From the NCBI GenBank assembly GCA_002304945.1, contig DBPQ01000096.1, positions 148-13,561 of the forward strand: DNA of 13,414 nucleotides, read 5' to 3'. The notes beneath the pieces were generated by a model that was given only the letters and a program-made list of their open reading frames with translations, searched no databases and had not been told where the DNA came from. The position numbers and the translations under genes were made by a program. This document shows, piece after piece, positions 6,408-12,690 of this stretch (the first letter of the stretch is position 1; every line of letters starts with the position of its first letter). The DNA is from Actinomycetales bacterium UBA1416. Lineage in GTDB: Bacteria > Actinomycetota > Actinomycetes > Actinomycetales > Actinomycetaceae.

Positions 6408-7256
6408 ATGCAGCCAACCGCCACTCTCTCCCCCACCCCCGACACCATGGCCGCGGCCGGCATCGGGGCGGACGACATGCTCCGCACCGCGGTGGAGCGG
6501 ATCCGGGAGGAGGGGTGGGAGTCCACCTGGGCGACGTGGCTGTTCGAGCAGCTGCAGGCCCGGTGCGGGGCCTGGGCGGCGAAGGTCGACCACAGGTGCA
6601 ACCGCCGCCCCGGCACGCTCCCGCCGGAGGATGTCCTGACCGCTTGCTGGCACACGATCACAAGGTTCCCCGACGCGATCCTCGCAGCGAAAGCACCTTG
6701 GGCGTACCTGTGGACAGCCGTGCGCAACGAACTGGCTGTGGACATCACCGCCGAGTCGGTCCTGTCCGCCCGGCAGGCCCGCCGCTCCAGTGCGGACCGG
6801 CCGGACCGGCTGGTGCGCGTGGGCCTGGAGACCCACCACCTCGACACGTGGTCGCCCGCACTGTCCGCTCCGGTGCCGGCGCCGCCGTCGGACGGCCTGA
6901 CCGCCCTCGTCGGCCTCCTCGCCGAGGGGGAGGCGGACCGGGTCGGGTACTGGGGCGACGTCGTCGACCGTGCCTTGGACGTCATGGCCGACGCCCGCCG
7001 TTCCTACGAGGAGTACGCGCTGCGCCGCGACCCCTACCTGCGCGACCACGCCGGCCTCAGCCTCGAGGAACTCTCCGCCCTGGCCGCCCTGCTGATCGGC
7101 CCGCGGCGCGGCGACCGTGCCGCCCAGTCCCTCCTCCTCGCCCTGCGCCGCGACCCGGCCACGCCCGTCGACGCCGTCCCGGGGGCGGCCCGCCGGGTTG
7201 GTCTCCTCCAGACCAGGAATCAAGCGGGCGTTTCGGCGACGTCGTTCGCGGCGTGA
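6408..7256 (+). CDS. Sigma-factor region-2-like protein of the replication module
   Basis: A 282-residue protein. Residues about 41-130 resemble sigma-70 region 2 of ECF factors: a paired-helix stretch with PPEDVLTACWHTITRF followed by APWAYLWTAVRNELAVDI, corresponding to the conserved EDvvqevf...w...iarN core. No clear region-4 helix-turn-helix follows; the C-terminal half (160-282) is helical with no motif I can name. The ATG at 6408 has GAGG at good spacing; longer upstream frames are antisense to the HTH gene. The gene ends 31 bp before the helicase gene and is probably co-transcribed with it. It may be a diverged sigma or replication-accessory protein. The similarity is by eye and modest. 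Confidence 0.7.
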   Translation: MQPTATLSPTPDTMAAAGIGADDMLRTAVERIREEGWESTWATWLFEQLQARCGAWAAKVDHRCNRRPGTLPPEDVLTACWHTITRFPDAILAAKAPWAYLWTAVRNELAVDITAESVLSARQARRSSADRPDRLVRVGLETHHLDTWSPALSAPVPAPPSDGLTALVGLLAEGEADRVGYWGDVVDRALDVMADARRSYEEYALRRDPYLRDHAGLSLEELSALAALLIGPRRGDRAAQSLLLALRRDPATPVDAVPGAARRVGLLQTRNQAGVSATSFAA

Positions 7257-7287
7257 GCGGCGCCGTCGACACGCGGCGGACACGCCC

Positions 7288-8847
7288 GTGACCGCGCCAG
7301 CAGAAGCCTGGCCAAACGAACCGTCCGGAGCGTCCGGGCGGGTGTGTGTCCCCTGGGCCATCACCGACCACCGTGTCCCCACCGCCGCAGCCATGCCCGA
7401 GACCGATCTTGGCCTCGCGGAACGGTTCGTGCTGTGGTGCGGGGACCACTGGCGGTACCGGCCCGGCATCGGGTGGATGCGCTACGACGGCGTCCGCTGG
7501 GTCTGGGACGAACACGGCCACCACGCCCGCACCGAAGTCCAACAAGTCGTCCGCGCCATCAGCGAACTCGAAGCCCACTCCCTGCCCGCGCTCTCCGGCG
7601 ACGGCCGCCGCCGCTCCGCCCGCGACCTGCGCCGCCAGTGGGCCAGGTCCTGCGAGACACCCCGGCGGATCCTCGCGGCCCTGGAATGCGCCGAGACCCT
7701 CCCCGGCATGTGCGTCGGCGAGGACGGCTGGGACCCCGACCCCTTGGCGATCAACACCCTGTCCGGGTACCTCGACCTGCGCACCGGCCACCTCCACCCC
7801 CACCGCCCCCACCACCGGTGCACCGCCGTCGTCAACGCCCCCTACCACCCCCACGCCACCTCGGACGCGCTCGACCGCGTCCTCGCCCACCTCAGTGGCG
7901 GCGACGACGCCGTCCGCGGCTTCCTGGGACGCTGGCTCGGCTACTGCCTCACCGGCTCCATGACCGCCGAAGTGTTCCTCTTCCTCTCCGGCGCCGCCGA
8001 ATCCGGCAAGTCCACCCTGTTCTCCGCCTTCACCCGGATGCTCGGCAGCTACGCCGAAACCTCCTCACCGGAATCCTTCGCCCCACGTCTCAGCACGGGC
8101 GGTGCAACCCCCGAGCTGGCACGGCTGGCGGGCAAGCGGTTCGTCTACGTGCCCGAAGCCGGCGGCCTGCGCCTCGATGCGTCACGGATCAAAGCGATCG
8201 TCGGCGGTGACCCGGTGGTGGCCCGGCTGCTGCACCGCAACCCCGTCACCTTCCGGCCGCGGTTCAAGCTCGCCTTCACCGCCAACGAACTGGCCGTCAT
8301 CCCCGACGACGACGCCGGGCTCCGCCGCCGGCTCCTGCCGCTGCGGGTGGACGCCACCGTCACCCGCCGCGACACGACCGTGAAGGCGACGCTGGAGGAC
8401 ACCGAGGAAGGCCGGGCCGCGCTGCTCGCGTTCGCCGTCCAGGGTGCCCGCCGGTGGCTGGCCGACGGCGGCGACCTCGCCGCCCTCCAACCACCCCCAC
8501 AAGTGAGGGACGCCCTCACCACCTACTTCGCCGAGATGGACCCCCTCGCCGAATGGTGGGAAGAACGCGTCCTCGTCTCGGAGACCGGCGCGACAACGAC
8601 CTCACGCCTCCACGCCGACTACGCCGATTGGTGCCGCGACCATGGCGTCCGCGCCGTCCTTGGCATCAAGGGATTCGCGCAACGGCTCACAGCCCGCGGC
8701 TTCCCGGTCGCCCGGGACAGGACCACAGGCAGCGCGCGCCTCGGGCTAACGCTGCGCTGCTTTTCCGGCGAGAGTCCTCAGACCAATGCTCGTGTCAGGT
8801 CGGCGGCGCGGGAGCATCGAATAGTGTCAGCTGTTCACTACTCGTGA
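7288..8847 (+). CDS. D5/P4-type SF3 helicase (phage/plasmid replication protein) without a primase domain
   Basis: A 519-residue replicative helicase. Residues 45-225 are D5_N-like (WMRYDGVRWVWDEHG; LAINTLSGYLDLRTGHL). The SF3 core follows: Walker A G235-AAES-G240-K241-S242-T, Walker B-like FVYVPEA (285-291), motif C FKLAFTANE (327-335), then the arginine run LRRRLL (345-350). Residues 425-490 form the C-terminal winged helix. The archaeo-eukaryotic primase half of full P4 alpha proteins is absent, so priming must come from the host or another gene. The GTG at 7288 is chosen for GGCGGA eight bases before it; the next in-frame ATG is at 7393. After RLGLTLR (485-490) the last 29 residues look non-native and overlap the PIN gene, as if a later insertion replaced the original stop. 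Confidence 0.9.
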   Translation: MTAPAEAWPNEPSGASGRVCVPWAITDHRVPTAAAMPETDLGLAERFVLWCGDHWRYRPGIGWMRYDGVRWVWDEHGHHARTEVQQVVRAISELEAHSLPALSGDGRRRSARDLRRQWARSCETPRRILAALECAETLPGMCVGEDGWDPDPLAINTLSGYLDLRTGHLHPHRPHHRCTAVVNAPYHPHATSDALDRVLAHLSGGDDAVRGFLGRWLGYCLTGSMTAEVFLFLSGAAESGKSTLFSAFTRMLGSYAETSSPESFAPRLSTGGATPELARLAGKRFVYVPEAGGLRLDASRIKAIVGGDPVVARLLHRNPVTFRPRFKLAFTANELAVIPDDDAGLRRRLLPLRVDATVTRRDTTVKATLEDTEEGRAALLAFAVQGARRWLADGGDLAALQPPPQVRDALTTYFAEMDPLAEWWEERVLVSETGATTTSRLHADYADWCRDHGVRAVLGIKGFAQRLTARGFPVARDRTTGSARLGLTLRCFSGESPQTNARVRSAAREHRIVSAVHYS

Positions 8848-9295
8848 GTGCCATGACGGCCTCCGCCGGTGTGACGATGCGCACCCCTTCAATCTGTTGA
8901 CCCACGGGAAAGTCGTGAGTGTTCGCCGTGACAAAGTAGCGGGCTCCCCCTACAACTGCGGTGGCGAGATGGATAGCGTCAAGATTCCTCACCTGCGGGT
9001 AACTCACCGTGATGTCAGCCGCTTTTCTGGCCACGCTCATTGTGAGGTCGATATAATTCACCTTGCTCGAGTCCAATTGAGCGAGGATCAGTTCTCGCTT
9101 CCCACTACCGTCGTCGTTACGGTGTCGCGGGGGTACCTCCACGAGAATCGCAGGAGACTCTACGAGGTGAATCGCGCCGTCCCAAGCCGCGTCTAGCAGC
9201 TGTGCACAGTCACGGGCTCCGGGTTCCTCGCCTGTGATTGTGAGAAGGAAGCAGCACGCGTCAAGTACCATGGTTAGGTCTTCAGGACTCGCCAC
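8795..9295 (-). CDS. PIN-domain nuclease, probable toxin (VapC-like)
   Basis: A 166-residue protein covering a full PIN domain. The acidic residues expected for Mg-dependent RNA cleavage are present: D12 (MVLDACC), E53 (AILVEV), D106 (NLDAIHLATA, a PIN hallmark) and D128 (TANTHDF). The GTG at 9295 has AAGGCGG just upstream and overlaps the last 14 bases of the preceding gene, so translation is coupled; an ATG at 9271 is an alternative start. Order (partner first, PIN second), overlap and orientation fit a toxin-antitoxin operon. Its 3' end overlaps the convergent helicase gene by 53 bp. GC is lower than in the replication and transfer genes. The partner is much larger than VapB antitoxins, so VapC proper is not certain. 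Confidence 0.85.
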   Translation of the reverse strand: MASPEDLTMVLDACCFLLTITGEEPGARDCAQLLDAAWDGAIHLVESPAILVEVPPRHRNDDGSGKRELILAQLDSSKVNYIDLTMSVARKAADITVSYPQVRNLDAIHLATAVVGGARYFVTANTHDFPVGQQIEGVRIVTPAEAVMALTSSEQLTLFDAPAPPT

Positions 9296-10025
9296 GGGAC
9301 CGCCTTAGGTAATCCAACACGGGTAGCCCGTCAGTTGCTCGTGGGTCGACCCCGAGCAGGTCGGACCACCGAGTCGGAGTCTCAGGAATGAGTCGGACCT
9401 CGGACGCGGCGAGGTGGAACGGAAGCCCGTGGGCGTCTTGCTTGATTTCGCCCACCGCTTCCACGAACCCGTAGAGGGCTTCACGGAAGGTTTGCCGGAG
9501 ACTGTCAGGGAACTTGACCCTCACAGTCCGGCCCCCCTGCAGCCTAAGCGACGCCCTGTTGCCTCTTGAAACGTTGACGCCTGTCACCGTGCCTCGAAGC
9601 GAACCGGGGATGGTCTTCGTCGTGGGTTGCGACTGGGCCAGTCGTTTCGCTAGGTGATCATCCAGCTGAAGCACCACTGGTGAGGTGTCACCCACCAACG
9701 TGAGAGTAGGGACGGCGCCTTCTCCAGTGCTGGCATCGATCAACGCCCGAGTCTCCGTGTACGTGTCCGGTGGCCAGTCGCTCGGCACTTCTCCGCGACC
9801 AACGGCACCAAGGCCTCCAACCAAACGAAGGATCGGACGATCATCGCCACCAGAGTCTGGAGCGAGAGCCGCTATTCCGGAGCCCAGTCGCAGCTCGGTC
9901 AAGACCCACTCCGTGGGGTTCTCAGCCAAGGAGTCGAGTGCGTCGACCAGCTTCTGGCCCGCGCTGAAGAAGCGCGTGGCATTCGCCGCGCTTCCCTTGT
10001 CAACTTCCAGTCGAATCTCAATCAC
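9282..10025 (-). CDS. Beta-rich protein of unknown family, putative antitoxin partner of the PIN nuclease
   Basis: A 247-residue soluble protein. The N-terminal part begins VIEIRLEVDKGSAANATRFF, followed by alternating strands. Residues about 140-215 look like a small beta-barrel (GSLRGTVTGVNV, RASLRLQGG, RTVRVKFPD, FVEAVGEIKQ). The C-terminus (WSDLLGVDPRATDGLPVLDY) is short and charged, the kind of tail that could mask a toxin. I recognise no family and see no classical ribbon-helix-helix or AbrB domain, which separates it from VapB. The GTG at 10025 is chosen because AAGGAG lies about five bases upstream; the GTG at 10031 overlaps that site. It is cotranscribed with the PIN gene. The antitoxin role is inferred from position only. 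Confidence 0.75.
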   Translation of the reverse strand: MIEIRLEVDKGSAANATRFFSAGQKLVDALDSLAENPTEWVLTELRLGSGIAALAPDSGGDDRPILRLVGGLGAVGRGEVPSDWPPDTYTETRALIDASTGEGAVPTLTLVGDTSPVVLQLDDHLAKRLAQSQPTTKTIPGSLRGTVTGVNVSRGNRASLRLQGGRTVRVKFPDSLRQTFREALYGFVEAVGEIKQDAHGLPFHLAASEVRLIPETPTRWSDLLGVDPRATDGLPVLDYLRRSRGES

Positions 10026-10085
10026 TCGCACTCCTTACTTGCATCCTCCCGCATGAGCGCGATTGCTGGCGTGGTTCGAGACAAG

Positions 10086-10105
10086 TTCCAGCCTATGGAC
10101 TGGAA
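10086..10105. promoter_or_regulatory. Inverted repeat upstream of the PIN operon
   Basis: TTCCAG at 10086-10091 and CTGGAA at 10100-10105 form a perfect inverted repeat around 8 bases, about 60 bp upstream of the first gene of the minus-strand PIN operon. This is a plausible autoregulatory operator for a toxin-antitoxin pair. Confidence 0.35.
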
Positions 10106-10228
10106 TCCCCTGGATCATCCGGACCACGCAAGGACGTGGACTGCCATGACAGGCAGTGCGGCTGCGTCTGCTCCAAGTGCCGGAAGTGCCGGGGCCGGCG
10201 GTCCATCGTGACCGGCAGATCCGGCACT

Positions 10229-10260
10229 TGGTGGCACGTCCGCCAGGACAAGTGCCACCA
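10229..10260. repeat. Strong hairpin within the candidate origin
   Basis: TGGTGGCAC (10229-10237) pairs with GTGCCACCA (10252-10260), and the stem continues inward with GTCC (10238-10241) and GGAC (10246-10249) around a GCCA loop, with only an AA bulge. The result is a 13-bp stem, flanked by AAGTGCC iterons that are partly built into it. Such stems mark single-strand initiation or nic-proximal sites. Confidence 0.75.
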
Positions 10261-10344
10261 GTAAACGTGCTGATCAGAACGCTGATCCTGCCTCTCCAGC
10301 ACTTCCGGCACTTCGTCTGGGGAAGTGACGGTAGTGACGGTACC

Positions 10345-10353
10345 TGTGGATAA
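10345..10353 (-). promoter_or_regulatory. Perfect DnaA box
   Basis: TGTGGATAA, which is TTATCCACA on the minus strand, matches the consensus DnaA box exactly. It directly follows the AGTGACGGT tandem repeat. Its location inside the iteron block supports host DnaA recruitment at an origin. Confidence 0.65.
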
Positions 10354-10390
10354 CTTTCCGGGGGTATCGGCGATGTAGGGCAGTCTGTGG

Positions 10391-10424
10391 GGCACGTGCC
10401 GAACTGCCGAAGTGCCGCACGTGC
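10391..10424. promoter_or_regulatory. Two CACGTG-centred palindromes before the transfer operon
   Basis: GGCACGTGCC (10391-10400) and GCACGTGC (10417-10424) have centres 25 bp apart and flank one AAGTGCC iteron. They end 43 bp before the start of the transfer operon, a natural place for an operator controlling conjugation genes. Confidence 0.4.
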
Positions 10425-10467
10425 GCACGGGGGGCGCTCCCCCGGGTGACCCGTCCGAGGAGGAGCC

Positions 10468-11130
10468 GTGAAGTCAGTCCGCTGGGCCGTTGCCCTGCTC
10501 GTCATCGTGGCGGTGGCCGTCGCGGTCGCCGTGGGAGTCCGGGGCGACGGCGCCGCCCCGACAGCCACACCGTCGCCGGCCGCCCCCGCCACGCCGTCGG
10601 GCATGGTGGGGCCGGTCTCCCCCGCGGCCCGCCCCACCGACGTGCCGGGGATGCTCACCCTGACCCGCACGTCGGACCCGGAAGTCTACGCCGCGTCGGT
10701 AGCCGCGGTGGTGTTCTCGCTGGACACCCGGGCCCTGACCACGGGGGACTACCGCGCCGCCCTGCTGGCCGGGGCGGACCCGTTGATGTCGGACACCGGC
10801 CTCGCGGACTTGGCGGCGACGGTCGAGGAGCGGATCCCGGACGCGACCCGGTGGGCGCGGATGCGCGCGAACCAGCAGTGGTCCACCTGGACGACGACGG
10901 CGGTGTGGGAGCCGCAGACCTGGGCCGAGGTCGTCACCGATGGCCTGCACGAGCCGGGGTGGGTGATGCGCAACGTCACCGGCACCCAGACCACGGTCTA
11001 CCTCGACGGCGGCCAGGAACGGACGGTGGTGTCCGAACCGACCCTGACGGTCGGGATGCGCTGCCCCGCTCCCGGCGCCGGCGTGGACCGCTGCCACCTC
11101 ACCCTGATCGGGACGACGGTCCTGCCATGA
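10468..11130 (+). CDS. Single-pass membrane protein of the conjugation apparatus (VirB8/TcpC-like position)
   Basis: A 220-residue protein. A short basic N-terminus (MKSVRW) leads into one transmembrane helix (residues 7-24, Val/Ala-rich), then a Pro/Ala/Thr-rich linker (29-60) and an extracytoplasmic domain (65-220). Residues 68-170 have the helix-then-strand pattern expected of an NTF2-like fold such as VirB8/TcpC (SDPEVYAASVAAVVFSLDTR; HEPGWVMRNVTGTQTTVYLD). C199 and C209 could form a disulfide. The GTG at 10468 follows a near-ideal AGGAGG. Its TGA overlaps the ATG of the next small ORF (ATGA). As first gene of the operon it probably bridges membrane and channel. The VirB8-like role comes from architecture and context, not a confident family match. 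Confidence 0.75.
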   Translation: MKSVRWAVALLVIVAVAVAVAVGVRGDGAAPTATPSPAAPATPSGMVGPVSPAARPTDVPGMLTLTRTSDPEVYAASVAAVVFSLDTRALTTGDYRAALLAGADPLMSDTGLADLAATVEERIPDATRWARMRANQQWSTWTTTAVWEPQTWAEVVTDGLHEPGWVMRNVTGTQTTVYLDGGQERTVVSEPTLTVGMRCPAPGAGVDRCHLTLIGTTVLP

Positions 11131-11177
11131 CCGCAACCCACCCCTCCCGCCGTCCCGCTCGCCGGGTGCAGTCATGA
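11127..11177 (+). CDS. 16-residue ORF linking two transfer genes
   Basis: A very short frame (MTATHPSRRPARRVQS) that begins in an ATGA overlap with the stop of the preceding gene and ends in an ATGA overlap with the start of the next. It is rich in Arg. It fills the whole gap between the two genes, so ribosomes ending the first gene can restart and hand over to the hydrolase gene. It could be a coupling device rather than a functional peptide. Confidence 0.4.
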   Translation: MTATHPSRRPARRVQS

Positions 11178-12262
11178 GGAAGGCCGTGCTGCTGATCGCC
11201 GCGCTGACCGGGTTCGTCCTGGTCGGGCCGTTGGGGGTGGCCGCGGTCGGGCTGCTCGCGGTGGCGAACGACGCGGTCACCCGGGCGGAGTGCGGTCCCG
11301 GCGGCCCCGCCATCCTCCCCACCGACGAGCTGCCCGCGTCCGTGGCGGGCTACTCCGGTGAACAGCTCGCCAACGCCGCGGCGATCATGCGCGCCGCCGT
11401 CCCCCTCGCCGTGGGGGTGCACGGGCAGCGGGTGGCGGTGATGACCGCGATGGGCGAGTCCTCGCTGATCAACGTCGACCACGGGGATGCCGCCGGCCCG
11501 GACTCCCGGGGCCTGTTCCAGCAACGCGACAACGGCGCCTGGGGCTCCTACACGGACCGGATGAACCCCCAGACCGCCGCGACCAGCTTCTACACCGCGC
11601 TGCTGCGCGTGGAGGGGTGGGAGACCCTGCCCCCGACCCTCGCGGCGCACCGGGTGCAACGCAACGCCGACCCGCAGCACTACGCCCGCTACTGGGACGC
11701 CGCCGTCGCGGTCGTCACCGCCCTGACCGGCACCCCGAGCGCGGTCCCTGGCGTCGACACCGCACCCGCGGCCGGGTGCGGAACGAGCGCCGGGGCCGGG
11801 ACAGTGACGGCGCAGGGGTGGGCGAGCCCCGCCGTCGGGAGGATCACCTCCCGGTACGGTGTGCGCGTCCACCCGGTCACCGGGGTGATCGGCAGCCACA
11901 CCGGCGACGACGTCGCGAACCGGTGCGGCACCCCGGTCCGGGCCGCGGCCGCCGGCATCGTGCTCCGGGCGGGGCCCGGGCCGTATCAGGGGCGGACCGG
12001 GAACCAGATCATCATCGACCACGGCGGCGGGGTCACCACCCGGTACGGGCATGTGCTCACTGGCACCGAGACCGTCCGGCCGGGTGACCTGGTCACTGCC
12101 GGCATGCAGATCGCGGCGATGGGCGGTGACCCCGACCTCGACCCGATCGGCGCGGGGTCGTCCACCGGCTGCCACCTCCACTTCGAGGTCAACCTCGACG
12201 GCGCCCCGGTCAACCCGTCCGCCCACCTCCTCGCCCACGGTGTCGTCCTCGGCACCGACTGA
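11174..12262 (+). CDS. Bifunctional cell-wall hydrolase of the conjugation system (lytic transglycosylase + M23 endopeptidase)
   Basis: A 362-residue secreted or membrane-anchored protein. Residues 1-32 are a signal/anchor helix. Residues 60-185 are a transglycosylase-like domain with E95 (AMGESSLINVDHGD) as candidate catalytic acid and the typical DSRGLFQQR and WGSYTDRMNPQTAA segments. Residues 215-345 are an M23/LytM metallopeptidase with zinc ligands H242 and D246 (SHTGDD) and the H334-L-H336 motif (GCHLHFEV), plus H293 in RYGHV. All catalytic residues are present. It opens peptidoglycan for assembly of the mating channel, the VirB1/TcpG role in Gram-positive type IV secretion. Its start overlaps the stop of the 16-residue ORF, so expression is coupled to the upstream gene. 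Confidence 0.92.
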   Translation: MRKAVLLIAALTGFVLVGPLGVAAVGLLAVANDAVTRAECGPGGPAILPTDELPASVAGYSGEQLANAAAIMRAAVPLAVGVHGQRVAVMTAMGESSLINVDHGDAAGPDSRGLFQQRDNGAWGSYTDRMNPQTAATSFYTALLRVEGWETLPPTLAAHRVQRNADPQHYARYWDAAVAVVTALTGTPSAVPGVDTAPAAGCGTSAGAGTVTAQGWASPAVGRITSRYGVRVHPVTGVIGSHTGDDVANRCGTPVRAAAAGIVLRAGPGPYQGRTGNQIIIDHGGGVTTRYGHVLTGTETVRPGDLVTAGMQIAAMGGDPDLDPIGAGSSTGCHLHFEVNLDGAPVNPSAHLLAHGVVLGTD

Positions 12263-12378
12263 CCCGTCCGGGCCGACACCCGTCGTCCCCGGCCGACCCC
12301 TACCACCCGTGCGCGCACCCGCAGGTCTCCCTAGGACACCCGCGGTGCCCGCCACCCCGACCAGACAAGGAGCCCATC
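12263..12378. other. Intergenic gap inside the transfer operon
   Basis: About 115 bp, Pro-codon-like C-rich sequence with no clear hairpin or promoter. AAGGAG (12367-12372) is the ribosome binding site of the next gene. Confidence 0.5.
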
Positions 12379-12681
12379 ATGTCCCTTCCCACCCTGCTCA
12401 CCCCCACCGCCGACCCCGGCGTCATCGCCAACGGCTCCGGCCTGCCCGGCCTCGCCCAGTTGCGGGAGATCGTCGGCGCGCTCCTCACCTTCGGGCTCGT
12501 CGCCTGCGTGGCCGCCCTGGTGATCTCCGCGGTGGTGTGGGGCCTGGGATCCAACTCCGGCAACCCCCACCTCGCCGGGCGGGGGAAGTCCGGGGTCCTC
12601 GTCGCCGCCGGCGCCGCGCTGCTGATCGGTGCCGCGAACGCGATCGTGACGTTCTTCTCCAACGTCGGCGCCACCATCTGA
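12379..12681 (+). CDS. DUF6112-type small membrane protein of actinobacterial conjugation systems
   Basis: A 100-residue protein with two transmembrane helices (about residues 30-55 and 70-93) separated by a short loop containing GSNSGNPHLAGRGKSG. An N-terminal segment holds GSGLPGLAQLREIVGAL. This layout matches small conjugation proteins that I recall annotated as DUF6112, topologically like VirB2/TrbC pilins (two hydrophobic helices and a short polar loop). It starts at an ATG preceded by AAGGAG. The next gene begins 9 bp after its stop. A pilin-like or channel-subunit role is inferred from size, topology and position next to a VirB6/TrbL-like gene. Confidence 0.8.
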   Translation: MSLPTLLTPTADPGVIANGSGLPGLAQLREIVGALLTFGLVACVAALVISAVVWGLGSNSGNPHLAGRGKSGVLVAAGAALLIGAANAIVTFFSNVGATI

Positions 12682-12690
12682 GGCCCCACC

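Larger units (their letters stand above)
10173..10424. other. Iteron-containing block, candidate origin of replication and/or transfer
   Basis: A non-coding stretch packed with repeats. The heptamer AAGTGCC occurs four times forward (10175, 10184, 10250, 10410) and twice reversed (10223, 10307). AAGTGCCGGAAGTGC at 10175-10189 has its exact inverted copy at 10299-10313. Also present are a strong hairpin (10229-10260), GCTGATC twice (10269 and 10281), AGTGACGGT in tandem (10324-10332 and 10333-10341) and a perfect DnaA box. Iterons plus a DnaA box plus an SF3 helicase gene are the parts of a plasmid or P4-like replicon. The position directly before the transfer operon is also typical of oriT. 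No relaxase is in the window to decide. Confidence 0.65.

Noticed and set aside
7220..7290. Both strands encode the same Arg-rich run (RRRRSRRERRRR) around the gap between the sigma-like and helicase genes
   Set aside because: The underlying inverted repeat is imperfect and short; it follows from CG-rich self-complementary codons and lies upstream of the chosen helicase start.
6270..7469. N-terminal extension of the HTH regulator to 644 residues
   Set aside because: The extension is antisense to the sigma-like gene; the GTG at 6269 has a strong ribosome binding site and starts a normal HTH.
10035..10670. 211-residue minus-strand frame across the origin region
   Set aside because: It spans iterons, hairpin and the start of the transfer operon; low-complexity composition with no domain.
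11099..12355. 418-residue minus-strand frame opposite the cell-wall hydrolase
   Set aside because: Gly/Arg/Val-rich shadow of a gene with complete catalytic motifs.
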